From assembly GCF_900172225.1 (NCBI RefSeq), contig NZ_FWFO01000001.1, forward strand, positions 1,798,001 through 1,862,000: a DNA stretch of 64,000 nucleotides, given 5' to 3'. The notes beneath the pieces were generated by a model that saw only the letters and a list, made by a program, of their open reading frames with translations, was not told the DNA's origin and searched no databases. Of this stretch, positions 35,865-45,355 are shown one piece after another (position 1 is the stretch's first letter; every line of letters begins with the position of its first letter). The stretch is from Falsiruegeria litorea R37 (lineage in GTDB: Bacteria > Pseudomonadota > Alphaproteobacteria > Rhodobacterales > Rhodobacteraceae). The position numbers and the translations under genes are program-made.

Positions 35865-36191
35865 GAAAATCCTCCTAGAGTTTGGCCACAGCCTTGACCG
35901 AATGCGATGGAACCGCAAATCAGAATCCGACAAGATGTGTCGCTAAGGGACTTTGGGGTGTCGCTGATTGCATAGGCCCAGAAACAAACCGACCCCGGGG
36001 GCAAATCGTGGTGCGCCCGGGGCCGTCTTCCCACCCAGTAGGAGGTGGGTGGGAATTCTTCGGTCAGAGTCCCATTGAAGAGGGGGACAAGAACACACTA
36101 GTACCAAGTCTGACCGCCCCAGAGGGCTGATTGTCTAATGCTACGAAAACAAACTGCTCTGAGGTGATCCAATTTCACCTTGAGAGCCGAG
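35865..36191. other. divergent promoter region with two inverted repeats
   Basis: About 330 bases between divergent genes. CCCCGGG...CCCGGGG at 35993-36022 and TTCCCACCC/GGGTGGGAA at 36028-36055 are strong stems without T-runs. No credible gene; an 82-codon frame at 35882-36130 lacks a ribosome binding site. Both flanking genes must be transcribed from here. Confidence 0.5.
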
Positions 36192-37031
36192 ATGACGAAA
36201 GACGAGAATCGCGAATACCGAGTTTTGCTCACGAATGGAAAGGTTGTGTATTTCACGTTCCGTGAATTGCGGACCTTTATCCTAAGTCCAAACGTACTGT
36301 TTTTGTGCGCAATTCTGCTCGTGGTCATGACATCAGGGCACCCTCTGCTGTATCCGACGTTGCCTGACGTCAATGCGCGCCTGTTTTATTGGATTTTGGG
36401 CATCTTCTTGTATCTGCTGCTGGTGTTGCCATGGGGCGAGTTGGTGCTCAAGCTTTGGGGGCGCTTGTTCTCCATTCCCTTGCCCTTGGCGGCGGTGACT
36501 GCGCCCCTGGTCGCGGGGATCACACTGTTGATGGAGTTTGTGCCCGACGTGTTTGGGTCTTTGGTCCCGATGCGCAGCGGTCCTTTGAGCGCATTCGGGG
36601 TCGCCAAGAACGTTATTGTCGCGCATGTGTCAGAGATGATCGCGTTTCTTTGGCTGCTGCCCTTGTCCCGCAGCCCCGAGGCCGTTGTCGATGTGCCAGA
36701 GACTTCGGATGACGCAGCACGTTTCATTCGCATCGCGGGACGCAGCCTGCCAATGGACAGTGTGCGCTGCGTGCGCAACGAAGAACACTATCTGGTGGTC
36801 AAAACGACCATGGGCACATTGCGTTTGCGGGCGCGGATGAACGACCTGTTGATGCAGGTGTCCGACGATGACGGTATTCAGGCGCACCGCTCGTTCTGGG
36901 TGTCAACCGATGAAGCGCTGGAATTGCGCGGCACAACGATCATGACCCGCTCGGGCTGCGTCATTCCGGTGTCGCGTTATCGGATGAAAGCCGTGCGCGC
37001 CTGGTGCGAGCGGCACGGCAAACCACATTAA
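36192..37031 (+). CDS. membrane-anchored LytTR-type transcription regulator
   Basis: 279 residues. Four predicted membrane helices occupy about residues 30-145, followed by a cytoplasmic LytTR DNA-binding domain at about 175-270 (SVRCVRNEEHYLVVKTTMGTL, then IQAHRSFWVS and a late PVSRYRMKAVRAW). There is no receiver or kinase domain, so it probably senses through its membrane part. Such TM-LytTR proteins are frequent orphans in roseobacters, with unknown ligands. A TTG four codons upstream could also start it. Its TAA stop overlaps the TAA stop of the convergent CorC-type gene by two bases. Confidence 0.88.
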   Translation: MTKDENREYRVLLTNGKVVYFTFRELRTFILSPNVLFLCAILLVVMTSGHPLLYPTLPDVNARLFYWILGIFLYLLLVLPWGELVLKLWGRLFSIPLPLAAVTAPLVAGITLLMEFVPDVFGSLVPMRSGPLSAFGVAKNVIVAHVSEMIAFLWLLPLSRSPEAVVDVPETSDDAARFIRIAGRSLPMDSVRCVRNEEHYLVVKTTMGTLRLRARMNDLLMQVSDDDGIQAHRSFWVSTDEALELRGTTIMTRSGCVIPVSRYRMKAVRAWCERHGKPH

Positions 37032-38335
37032 AGCGGACGGATTTTTAGCCCCGTGATCCGGTTGCCTTCGCGGGCTGTCACCTCGAACCGGAAGCCGTGG
37101 AACGAAAACACCTGGCCCACGGTCGGGATCATCTGCGCCTCGTGGATGACCAGACCAGCCACAGTGTTGGCTTCATCGTCGGGCAGGGTCCAGTCGGTGG
37201 CGCGGTTCAGGTCGCGGATCGTCATGGCGCCTTCGACCAGATACTGGCCGTCGGTGGTGGTTTCGATCTGATCCTCTTCGGCAATGTCGAACTCGTCGGC
37301 GATCTCGCCCACGATCTCTTCCAGAATATCCTCGAGGGTGATCAGACCCTGAAGCGAGCCGTATTCGTCAACCACCAGAGCAAAGTGACTGCGGATGCGC
37401 AGGAATTCACGCATCTGGTCATCCAGCGGAGTTGTCTCGGGGACAAAGTAGGGCGGATTGGCGACTTTTGAGACGTCAAAGTCCTTTAGTCGACCAGCAG
37501 CCCCTTCGGCACCGCCCACTTGGTTGTACATCGAGCGAAACAGGTCCTTTGCATGTACAAGTCCGATGATGTTCTCTGGCTCGTTTCGATAGACGGGCAG
37601 GCGGGTGTGCGGGCTTTCCAGACACTGCTGCAGGATGTCTTCGGGCGCGGCATCGGCGTCGATCATCTCGATCTTGGAGCGGTGCAGCATGATCTCTTCA
37701 ACCGTACGATCGCTCAGGTCCAGCGCACCCAGAATGCGGTCGCGGTCTTCTTTTTCGACGACACCTTCAGAATGCCCCAGTTGCAGGGCACCCGCGATCT
37801 CCTCGCGCACGGCAAGCATGTGGCTGTCCGGGTCAACTTTGACTCCGAACAGACCCAGCACGCCCCGCACAAGCACGCGTACGACGCCGACGATGGGAGA
37901 GAACAGAGTGACCAGAACACTGATCACCGGAGCCACGGCAGCTGCCGCCTTTTCCGCGTTGATGATGGCATAGGTTTTGGGAAGCACCTCGGCAAAGACC
38001 AGAACCAGCAGGGTCATGACCAGCGTCGCAAGCGCCACACCGCTTTCGCCAAACAGGCGCGTAAACAGGGCCGTCGCCAGAGACGCCGCGAGGATGTTCA
38101 CCAAGTTGTTTCCGAGCAGGACCGAGCCGATCAGGCGTTCGTTGTCTTCGGTGATGTCCAGCGCCTTTTGTGCGCCGCGAGATCCCTTGTCGGCCTGGGC
38201 GCGCAGCTTGCCGCGGGATGAAGCCGTCAATGCGGTTTCCGAGCCTGAGAAAAAGCCAGATAAAACAAGCAGTAGCAGGATCGAGCCTGCGCTGATCCAA
38301 AAGGCGCTGTCGATCACGATAGGGGTCGGGTCCAT
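37028..38335 (-). CDS. CNNM/CorC-type (HlyC/CorC family) membrane protein
   Basis: 435 residues. An N-terminal DUF21/CNNM transmembrane domain (about 1-185, with SGFFSGSETALTASS) is followed by a pair of CBS domains (about 200-340) and the C-terminal CorC_HlyC domain (about 350-430). Family members mediate or regulate Mg2+/Co2+ efflux; the name haemolysin C is historical. It follows xerD on the same strand with a 64-base gap. Stop codons overlap with the convergent LytTR gene. Confidence 0.92.
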   Translation of the reverse strand: MDPTPIVIDSAFWISAGSILLLLVLSGFFSGSETALTASSRGKLRAQADKGSRGAQKALDITEDNERLIGSVLLGNNLVNILAASLATALFTRLFGESGVALATLVMTLLVLVFAEVLPKTYAIINAEKAAAAVAPVISVLVTLFSPIVGVVRVLVRGVLGLFGVKVDPDSHMLAVREEIAGALQLGHSEGVVEKEDRDRILGALDLSDRTVEEIMLHRSKIEMIDADAAPEDILQQCLESPHTRLPVYRNEPENIIGLVHAKDLFRSMYNQVGGAEGAAGRLKDFDVSKVANPPYFVPETTPLDDQMREFLRIRSHFALVVDEYGSLQGLITLEDILEEIVGEIADEFDIAEEDQIETTTDGQYLVEGAMTIRDLNRATDWTLPDDEANTVAGLVIHEAQMIPTVGQVFSFHGFRFEVTAREGNRITGLKIRPL

Positions 38336-38399
38336 TGGTCCTAGATATATCCTTGATGCTCATCCCGTTATGGGGTTGGTGGGGTGTGCAATCAAGGGG

Positions 38400-39359
38400 T
38401 TAGTCCAGCTTCTTCTTGTCGTTCTCGGTCGCCAGCGGGTGATGTTCAAGAACCAGCTCGGCCAGACGTTCGTCCAGAACATGGGTGTAGATCTCGGTCG
38501 TGGCCACATCGGCGTGGCCCAGCAACGTCTGGATTGACCGCAGGTCCGCGCCATTGGCCAGCAGATGCGTGGCAAAGGCGTGGCGCAGGGTATGGGGAGT
38601 GACCTTGTCAGGTGACACGCCGCCCTGAACCGCGAACTCCTTGATCAGAAGATAAAACCTGTGACGTGTCAGATGCCCCAGCTTGCCGCGCGACGGAAAC
38701 AGGTACTTTGACCGGCCTGCACCTTTGGCCACGGCCTTGTCTTCAAGCTCATCCCGCGCGGCCAGCCACAGGGTCAGCGCGTTGCGGGCCGGGGGCGACA
38801 GCGGCACCATCCGTTCCTTGCCGCCTTTGCCCAGGATCAGCAGCATGCGCGGATCGCCGCGTGCGGATGAGACGGGCAGCGACACCAGCTCGGTCACGCG
38901 CATGCCGGTGGCATAAAGCAGCTCCATCAGGCAGATGTTGCGCAACCGGTCCTGCAACGTGCGACCTGAGTTGCGGGCGGCATCCAAAAGGCGGTCGACC
39001 TCGACCACTTCCAACGTTTTGGGCAGGCGTTTCTCGCGCCCTGGTCCCTTGATCTGGATCGCCGGGTTGTCTTGGCGCCAGCCCTCTTCAAAGGCAAAAC
39101 GATAGATCTGCTTGATCGCCGACAGGCGGCGCGCGCGGGTGGATTTGGCCAGCCCCTGAGCGTCGCAGTCGATCAGATACGCCTCAACCATGTTTCGGTC
39201 GGCGGTGGCAAAATCATGTTTGCGCCGCTCGATCCAACCCGCGAAATCCTTGAGATCGCGGCCATAGGCCAGCTGCGTGTTGGTTGCCGCGCCCAATTCG
39301 GCTGCTTGTGCCTCTAGAAACCCAGAAATCCATAGGTCTGATGTGGCCGGTGCGCGCAT
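38400..39359 (-). CDS. xerD: site-specific tyrosine recombinase XerD
   Basis: 319 residues. The N-terminal core-binding SAM-like domain (1-105) and the catalytic domain hold all key residues: Arg 154 (GMRVTEL), Lys 178 region (GKGGKER), His 256/Arg 259 (TPHTLRHAFATHLL), His 282 (GHADVATT) and nucleophile Tyr 291. With XerC it resolves chromosome dimers at dif. It is of normal length. The gene starts two codons after the stop of the 507-residue exported protein gene and is probably co-transcribed with it. Confidence 0.93.
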   Translation of the reverse strand: MRAPATSDLWISGFLEAQAAELGAATNTQLAYGRDLKDFAGWIERRKHDFATADRNMVEAYLIDCDAQGLAKSTRARRLSAIKQIYRFAFEEGWRQDNPAIQIKGPGREKRLPKTLEVVEVDRLLDAARNSGRTLQDRLRNICLMELLYATGMRVTELVSLPVSSARGDPRMLLILGKGGKERMVPLSPPARNALTLWLAARDELEDKAVAKGAGRSKYLFPSRGKLGHLTRHRFYLLIKEFAVQGGVSPDKVTPHTLRHAFATHLLANGADLRSIQTLLGHADVATTEIYTHVLDERLAELVLEHHPLATENDKKKLD

Positions 39360-39363
39360 AGTC

Positions 39364-40887
39364 CTATCCCCGCCCCAACAGCATCAGTTGCAGGGCCGCA
39401 CGGCGGGCCGTGTCTTCCAGGCCGACAAAGCGAAAGGATGCCAGTGCGGCGGTTAGATCGGCTGGATTGCCGCGCGCGCCCCGGGTGAAGAGGTCCATTG
39501 CAGTCAGGATGGCTTCGCCCAATTGGCCGTTGTCGAGTGTACGTTGCACGCTATCGGGCAATTCCGCCCCGTCTGCAAACCCATCGGCAATTGCCTGTGC
39601 CTGTTTGTTCGGGGCAAAAGCACGGCCTGGATCACCTTGGGCCAATGCGGCCAGAAACGTGTGCATCTGCGAATTGCTGGGCGGCTTGCGTGCCGCATCC
39701 TCGTAGGTGCCGGCCAGCAGGCGAATACGCCAGGCCAAACTGGCGGTCTCAGCATCGGTGAAGCGTTGGATCGCCAGCTGGTCGGCAAAAAGCTCGGCAA
39801 AGGGAACTTCCAGCTGAGCATCTTGCATCGCCTTCCACACAGTGTTCAACGCTTTGCCAATCGCGGTCTCGTTTCCAGTGCCAAGTGCCGTTTCAAACCG
39901 CTGCACGGCGCGCACCCGGTCCCAGACGCCACCCGATGCGGCAGCCTGCCGGTCGGTGTACAGGCCAAGCAAGTGGTTGGGGGTCAGTGCACCGATGCGC
40001 GTCAGGCGTTCAGCCGCTTCAAGCTGTGCCTTCCAACCCGCCACGTCGCGCAAATCTGCAGTTGCAAAAGCCCGCGGCAACGAGGCGGTTGGCAGCCGTT
40101 CACCAATGGTTTCAAACAGGCGGAACGTCAGCGCATCAGGCCGCTGCGGTTGCGGCAGGGGTGGGGCGTCTTCAAAGATGTCGGGGCTTAGAAACCGATC
40201 CAGCAGCGCCAGTTCCTCGGGCTCCAGCAGTTCCAGGGCATGCGCGGTTTCCAAAGTCAGCGCAGCGGATTGCCAATCGCCCAGGCGGGCCTTGCAAAAG
40301 ATCTGATCCGCGTAATCGCTGGACAGAAACGGCGCCGCGATCAGCGCCCCGCAGGCGCGATCTTCGTCTCCGGTCAGCAACGTTGCATCGAACCAGCGCT
40401 GAAACCGGGCCTTGGTGTCAGTGGGACCAGCCAGTTGCACAAGCGCTTGGGTGGGGTCCACTGCGCCCAATTGCATCAGGCGGTCAAGGCGGGCCAGCAG
40501 CATCGCCTCGCCCGCTTCTGCGCCATGGGGTGTTCGGGTTTCGGACAGCAGCAGTGTGAAAAGCAGCGTCTGCATCGCAGGGGACCCGCGAACGTTGATG
40601 CGGTCAATCATCTCGGCCAAGCGGTCGGGATCGCTGCCGGTCCACAAGTCTACGGGCAGGCCCGTCACATTTGACGCCACCAGGCCCAGGGGCGGTGTCA
40701 ATGCCTCAAGCGGGGTCACCTCGATCTCGGGCTGCAGGCCGGACTTGGAGACGGGCGGTTCGAGCAGCACCGTGCCCGGCAGGTTCACCGGAGGCGTTTG
40801 GTTCAGCCAATCAATTGCAGAAAGCGGTTGTTGGGCCAAACCGACGGCCGGAAAAAATAAACAAAAAACACAAGCGCTAGTCCGCAT
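39364..40887 (-). CDS. exported protein of unknown function (507 residues)
   Basis: A signal peptide (MRTSACVFCLFFPAVGLA) precedes a mature protein of mostly alpha-helical composition, rich in Ala and Leu with repeated TPR/SEL-like spacing (for example LLARLDRLMQLGAVDPTQALVQ split over helices). No catalytic motif is visible and I do not recognise a named family. Its ATG overlaps the end of a 49-codon membrane gene upstream by 11 bases, and xerD follows four bases downstream, so the three form one minus-strand unit. A role in the cell envelope or at division is a guess from the neighbour only. Confidence 0.8.
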   Translation of the reverse strand: MRTSACVFCLFFPAVGLAQQPLSAIDWLNQTPPVNLPGTVLLEPPVSKSGLQPEIEVTPLEALTPPLGLVASNVTGLPVDLWTGSDPDRLAEMIDRINVRGSPAMQTLLFTLLLSETRTPHGAEAGEAMLLARLDRLMQLGAVDPTQALVQLAGPTDTKARFQRWFDATLLTGDEDRACGALIAAPFLSSDYADQIFCKARLGDWQSAALTLETAHALELLEPEELALLDRFLSPDIFEDAPPLPQPQRPDALTFRLFETIGERLPTASLPRAFATADLRDVAGWKAQLEAAERLTRIGALTPNHLLGLYTDRQAAASGGVWDRVRAVQRFETALGTGNETAIGKALNTVWKAMQDAQLEVPFAELFADQLAIQRFTDAETASLAWRIRLLAGTYEDAARKPPSNSQMHTFLAALAQGDPGRAFAPNKQAQAIADGFADGAELPDSVQRTLDNGQLGEAILTAMDLFTRGARGNPADLTAALASFRFVGLEDTARRAALQLMLLGRG

Positions 40888-41026
40888 TCAATATCACCGG
40901 TTGCGTAATCTCGGTTTGTGGCGCCGAAAAATCGACGCCAAAGAACGGCCCGATGTAAGCATATCCCACCAATCCGATCACACACAGACACAGGACATAC
41001 ACCAGAAATTTGATCAAGCGACCCAT
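40877..41026 (-). CDS. 49-residue single-span membrane protein
   Basis: The minus-strand frame begins MGRLIKFLVYVLCLCVIGLV, a positively charged start followed by one membrane helix, and ends in a short polar tail with DFSAPQTEITQPVILNAD. The ATG at 41026 is preceded by GTGAGGCG. It overlaps the start of the 507-residue protein gene by 11 bases, which argues for coupled translation. Too short for usual gene cut-offs. Function unknown. Confidence 0.7.
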   Translation of the reverse strand: MGRLIKFLVYVLCLCVIGLVGYAYIGPFFGVDFSAPQTEITQPVILNAD

Positions 41027-41105
41027 CACGCCTCACAGCCTCAATTTGTTCTTTTGACCAAGTTATAACTGGCCTTTTTCACAAGATCACGTCATTCACT
41101 GAAGA

Positions 41106-41693
41106 ATGAGTGAAATTGAGCATAACACGGCCCATAGCCCTGTACGGGATGACCTTAAAGTCCGGAAAACCATAGTCATGGTAGGTATGATGGGGGCCGG
41201 CAAGACCGCCGTGGGGCGGGCTTTGGCCGCGCGGTTGGGGGTTCCGTTCCTCGATAGCGATGCCGAGATCGAATCAGCGGCCAACATGTCGATACCCGAA
41301 ATCTTTGAGCGCGATGGAGAGCCATTCTTTCGCGCCAAGGAAAGCCAGGTGATCGGGCGGCTGCTGGACGAGGAGCGCTGTGTACTGTCGACCGGGGGCG
41401 GGGCGTTTCTGTCACCCGACAACCGCGCGATGATTTCGGAACGTGGTGCGTCGGTCTGGCTCAAGGCGGATCTGGACGTGTTGTGGAACCGGGTCCGGCA
41501 CAAGGACACGCGCCCCTTGCTGCGGACGCCCGATCCGCGTGCGACGTTGCGCGCCTTGTACGAGGCCCGCGTGCCGCTTTATGCGCAGGCTGATCTGACG
41601 GCCGTCTCGGATGGTGAGGCGTCGATCGAGGAAATGGTGGATCGGGTGATCGAGGTTCTGAAAACCCGGCCCGATGTTGTCGAACAAGGATAA
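41106..41693 (+). CDS. aroK: shikimate kinase
   Basis: 195 residues. The P-loop GMMGAGKTAVGR, the shikimate-binding Asp in FLDSDAEIE, the STGGGAF motif and the lid arginine region RPLL are all present. It phosphorylates shikimate in the chorismate pathway. The N-terminus is about 15 residues longer than the E. coli enzyme, as in many alphaproteobacteria. It lies six bases upstream of aroB, forming an aroKB operon, and is divergent from the xerD unit. Confidence 0.96.
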   Translation: MSEIEHNTAHSPVRDDLKVRKTIVMVGMMGAGKTAVGRALAARLGVPFLDSDAEIESAANMSIPEIFERDGEPFFRAKESQVIGRLLDEERCVLSTGGGAFLSPDNRAMISERGASVWLKADLDVLWNRVRHKDTRPLLRTPDPRATLRALYEARVPLYAQADLTAVSDGEASIEEMVDRVIEVLKTRPDVVEQG

Positions 41694-41699
41694 GGGCAA

Positions 41700-42812
41700 A
41701 TGCAGCAAGTGGTTCACGTCGATCTGGGCGAACGGTCCTATGATGTGCAGATCGGGCCGGGCTTGATTGATCAGGCGGGAGACTGGATCGCGCCGCTGCT
41801 GGCGCGCCCGCGTGTTGCCGTTCTGACGGACGAAACGGTGGCCGAACTGCATCTGGATGCCCTGCGCGCAGGTCTGGCCAAGGCCGGGATCGACATGGTG
41901 TCTCTGGCGTTGCCTGCGGGCGAAAGCACCAAGGGATGGCCGCAGTTCACCCGCGCGGTTGAATGGCTGCTGGAGCAAAAGATCGAGCGGAATGACATTG
42001 TTGTGGCTTTTGGCGGCGGCGTGATTGGCGATCTGGCAGGCTTTGCCGCCGCTGTTCTGCGGCGCGGGGTGCGGTTTGTGCAGATCCCGACCTCGCTGCT
42101 GGCGCAGGTGGACAGTTCGGTGGGCGGCAAGACCGGCATCAATTCTCCTGCGGGCAAGAACCTGATCGGGGCGTTTCACCAGCCCGCGCTGGTTTTGGCG
42201 GATACGGCTGTTCTGGGCACACTGACAGCGCGCGATTTCCTGGCCGGCTACGGCGAGGTCGTGAAATACGGCCTGTTGGGCGACGCAGACTTCTTTGACT
42301 GGCTGGAGCAGCAAGGCCCGGTCTTGGCGACAGGCGACATGGCGGCCCGGGTCGAGGCGGTTACGCGCTCGGTTCAGATGAAGGCCGACATCGTTTCGCG
42401 TGACGAAACAGAGCAGGGCGACCGCGCTTTGCTGAACCTCGGGCACACATTCTGTCACGCGCTTGAGGCGGCGACCGGCTATTCCGACCGTCTGCTGCAC
42501 GGCGAAGGTGTGGCCATCGGCTGCGCCCTGGCGTTTGAGCTGTCGTCTCGTCTTGGGCTCTGCTCGCAAGAGGACCCGAGCCGGGTGCGTGCGCATCTGA
42601 AGGCGATGGGGATGAAGACCGATCTGGCCGACATCCCCGGTGAGTTGCCGGACGCGCAGGCGCTGGTCGATTTGATGGGACAGGACAAGAAGGTGGTCGA
42701 TGGGCAGCTGCGCTTTATCCTTGCGCGCGGCATTGGCGAGGCGTTTGTGACCGCTGACGTGCCCCCCTCGGCCGTTGTCGACGTGCTCGAGGATGCGCTG
42801 GCAACCGTTTGA
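41700..42812 (+). CDS. aroB: 3-dehydroquinate synthase
   Basis: 370 residues, full length. NAD-binding GGGVIGDLAGFAAA, the VDSSVGGKTGIN motif and zinc ligands (the Glu in GYGEVVKYG, His in LGHTFCHA and His in LLHGEGVAIG) are visible. It converts DAHP to 3-dehydroquinate, the second step of aromatic biosynthesis. It starts six bases after aroK. Confidence 0.97.
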   Translation: MQQVVHVDLGERSYDVQIGPGLIDQAGDWIAPLLARPRVAVLTDETVAELHLDALRAGLAKAGIDMVSLALPAGESTKGWPQFTRAVEWLLEQKIERNDIVVAFGGGVIGDLAGFAAAVLRRGVRFVQIPTSLLAQVDSSVGGKTGINSPAGKNLIGAFHQPALVLADTAVLGTLTARDFLAGYGEVVKYGLLGDADFFDWLEQQGPVLATGDMAARVEAVTRSVQMKADIVSRDETEQGDRALLNLGHTFCHALEAATGYSDRLLHGEGVAIGCALAFELSSRLGLCSQEDPSRVRAHLKAMGMKTDLADIPGELPDAQALVDLMGQDKKVVDGQLRFILARGIGEAFVTADVPPSAVVDVLEDALATV

Positions 42813-42824
42813 TTTATAACGTGG

Positions 42825-43895
42825 TCAGCGACCTTTTATGATCATCAGCTCGCCAACGTTTTCACGCGTGATGTAACCGATCAATTGCCCGTCCGACGTG
42901 CAAACCGCCACGGCGGCGGCGCCTTTGTGCAGCGAATCCAGCACGGCCTCCAACCCGGTGGTCAGGGGGACGCGCGGGATGTTGGTGTCGATGATCTCGC
43001 GCACGGACGTGCTGCGCGGGGTGTCCTCGGCCAGCACCTGAAACAGCCGCTCGCGGGTGACAAATCCCAGCAGATACCCCTTGGCATCGACCACCGGAAA
43101 CTCGTGCTGCGTTGTGCGGATCACTGCGTCTGCGGTGATGGTCAGCGTGTCGTCCGGGCTCAGCCGTTCAAAGCTGGTGATCATCGCATCTCGCGCGAGC
43201 AGGCGGCGCGAGACAGACCGCATGGCAACATCCTGATTTTCGGCATTGGCCGCAACAAAGACAAAAACCGCGATCAGAACCAGTACCGGATTGCCGGTCA
43301 TCAGCCCGCCAAATCCCAGCAGCACGGCCACCACCTGACCGGCGATCGAGGCAATGCGTGTGGCGCGCACCCGATCCATCGTCAGGCACAGGGCCGCGCG
43401 AAACACCCGGCCGCCGTCCATTGGAAAGGCCGGGATCATGTTGAAGATCGCCAGAAACAGGTTCACGAGTGCCAGCCGCGACATGAAATCCGCAACCGGC
43501 GTATCGATCGTGTCCAGCGTGTCGAAATTCGGCCAGGCACCCAGCAGGACCAGAACGCCCCAGATCACCACATTCACCGCAGGACCGGCGAGGGCCACGG
43601 CAATCTCTTGTGCTGGTTTTTCGGGCATCCGTTCCAGTCGCGCCAGCCCGCCGATGGGCAACAGCGTGATGTCCGGCGTCTTGATGCCATAGCGCCGCGC
43701 CATCAGGGCGTGGCCAAACTCATGCGCCAGAACACATGCAAAAAGGGCCAGCACAAAAGCGATGTTTTCAATCGCCCCTGGCCAGCCCTGATCTGAATAG
43801 GCCCTCAGGCCAACCCAAGCGAGCAAAAGGAAGAAGGTGACATGGATCCTGAGGTCCGAACCGAGCAATCGGCCAACGGAAAAGGACCATGTCAT
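42825..43895 (-). CDS. site-2-type zinc metalloprotease with CBS pair
   Basis: 356 residues. About five membrane helices carry the intramembrane protease motifs HEFGHAL (zinc His and catalytic Glu) and NMIPAFPMDGGR (the third ligand Asp). The C-terminal part (about 230-350) is a pair of CBS domains, which usually bind adenine nucleotides. This group resembles the SpoIVFB/Rip3-like proteases whose activity responds to energy charge. Substrate unknown. Convergent with aroB, and 21 bases downstream of ssb on the same strand. Confidence 0.92.
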   Translation of the reverse strand: MTWSFSVGRLLGSDLRIHVTFFLLLAWVGLRAYSDQGWPGAIENIAFVLALFACVLAHEFGHALMARRYGIKTPDITLLPIGGLARLERMPEKPAQEIAVALAGPAVNVVIWGVLVLLGAWPNFDTLDTIDTPVADFMSRLALVNLFLAIFNMIPAFPMDGGRVFRAALCLTMDRVRATRIASIAGQVVAVLLGFGGLMTGNPVLVLIAVFVFVAANAENQDVAMRSVSRRLLARDAMITSFERLSPDDTLTITADAVIRTTQHEFPVVDAKGYLLGFVTRERLFQVLAEDTPRSTSVREIIDTNIPRVPLTTGLEAVLDSLHKGAAAVAVCTSDGQLIGYITRENVGELMIIKGR

Positions 43896-43916
43896 CGCGT
43901 TCCTCCTAGGTGTTGA

Positions 43917-44453
43917 TCAGAACGGGATCTCGTCGTCGTCGATACCACCCGATGCCGGTGCGCGACCACCGCCGCCACCTTGAGCGCCGCCGCCGCCGTA
44001 GGGATCACCGCCGCCTGCGGGGCCACTGTCATAGCCGCCGCCGTAGCCACCGCCCTGGCCGCCGCCGCCGCCATAGCCGCCGCCACCGCTGCCGCCGCCA
44101 TCGCGGCCGTCCAGCATGGTCAGGGTCGAGCCGAAGCCTTGCAGCACCACCTCGGTCGAATAGCGATCTTGGCCGGACTGGTCCTGCCATTTGCGGGTTT
44201 GCAGCTGTCCTTCGACATAAACCTTGGAGCCTTTGCGCAAATACTGCTCGGCGACGCGCACCAGACCTTCGTTGAAGATCGCGACCGAGTGCCACTCGGT
44301 CCGCTCGCGGCGTTCGCCGGTGTTGCGGTCTTTCCAGGTTTCCGAGGTGGCGATGCGCAGGTTGCACACCTTGCCGCCGTTCTGGAACGACCGCACCTCG
44401 GGGTCGCGGCCCAGGTTGCCGATGAGAATGACTTTGTTGACTGAGCCAGCCAT
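43917..44453 (-). CDS. ssb: single-stranded DNA-binding protein
   Basis: 178 residues. The OB-fold starts [21 protein letters not shown] and spans about 1-110. It is followed by a glycine-rich disordered linker (about 118-165, GGGGYGGG repeats) and the acidic C-terminal tip DDDEIPF that recruits replication and repair partners. All the elements of a functional SSB are present. The promoter probably lies in the 190-base gap shared with the divergent lytic transglycosylase. Confidence 0.97.
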   Translation of the reverse strand: MAGSVNKVILIGNLGRDPEVRSFQNGGKVCNLRIATSETWKDRNTGERRERTEWHSVAIFNEGLVRVAEQYLRKGSKVYVEGQLQTRKWQDQSGQDRYSTEVVLQGFGSTLTMLDGRDGGGSGGGGYGGGGGQGGGYGGGYDSGPAGGGDPYGGGGAQGGGGGRAPASGGIDDDEIPF

Positions 44454-44669
44454 GGTTTTCCCCGTGTTGTTTTTGTCTGGGTGAATCGAATCTGTATCCG
44501 ATTGGTCAACTGACCCTATACGCCCTGCATCGTGGTTAAAACATCAGATCACCCGGCAAAAGCCGTGCAAAATCCCGCCAACAGACCGCGACCCTAAAGG
44601 CAGTACTTTCAATCGCGTTAAAACAAAGTATATTCCCGGTCGAGGTTGAACGATCAGGACAACAAGAAG

Positions 44670-45248
44670 ATGCGCAGGCTTGGCCTTGGGATAGTGATTG
44701 CGTCGATAGGGCTGACATCGGTTCCGGTCCATGCTGATATGTTCTCGAACAAGAACCGTCGCGACATCTTTCGTAACCAAGCCAAGCTTTTGGATACCCG
44801 CGGCGCCTCGCAATATGAAAACTCTACCCGACTGAAACCGCCAAGCGCATATGGCACCTTCGACAAGCGCTATACCGGTAAGTATCGCGGTGAATACATG
44901 GACATGGCGCGCAAGGCCGCGCGCCGCCACAATGTCCCCGAAGAGCTGTTTCTGCGTCTGGTGCAGCAGGAAAGCAACTGGAACCCGCACGCCAAATCGC
45001 ACAAGGGCGCCCTGGGCCTGGCTCAGCTGATGCCCGCCACGGCGCGCTCGCTTGGGGTGAACCCCAAGGATCCCTATGAGAACCTGGACGGCGGGGCGCG
45101 GTATCTGTCGCGCCAGTATCGCAAGTTCAAATCCTGGCGTCTGGCCTTGGCCGCCTATAACGCAGGCCCCGAGGCGGTCCAGCGCTATGGTGGTGTGCCG
45201 CCCTACAAAGAAACCAAGAACTACGTGAAAAAGATCTGGGGCAGCTGA
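44670..45248 (+). CDS. lytic transglycosylase (SLT domain), exported
   Basis: 192 residues. A signal peptide ends near VPVHA-D (about residue 22). A linker is followed by a Slt70-type lysozyme-like domain at about 80-190 with catalytic Glu 101 in [12 protein letters not shown], then [13 protein letters not shown] and [12 protein letters not shown], the classic motifs of family 1 lytic transglycosylases. It cleaves peptidoglycan glycan strands. A TTG eight codons upstream is an alternative start, but the ATG begins directly at the signal peptide. Confidence 0.92.
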   Translation: MRRLGLGIVIASIGLTSVPVHADMFSNKNRRDIFRNQAKLLDTRGASQYENSTRLKPPSAYGTFDKRYTGKYRGEYMDMARKAARRHNVPEELFLRLVQQESNWNPHAKSHKGALGLAQLMPATARSLGVNPKDPYENLDGGARYLSRQYRKFKSWRLALAAYNAGPEAVQRYGGVPPYKETKNYVKKIWGS

Positions 45249-45355
45249 GGCGGCTCGACTGTTTTCCGACAAAAACACATGGGAATTGCGCTGGATCAAA
45301 TTCCGGCGTAGTTGCTTTGGGTTAACTGATGGCCTGACCCTTCGGAGCCCTTTGC

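Noticed and set aside
34545-35897. A 450-codon plus-strand frame opposite the FAD/GcvT gene
   Set aside because: Shadow frame; the minus-strand gene has covalent-flavin and GcvT signatures.
41412-42596. A 394-codon minus-strand frame opposite aroK-aroB
   Set aside because: Shadow of two well-conserved genes; no motifs and an Arg/Gln/His-rich composition.
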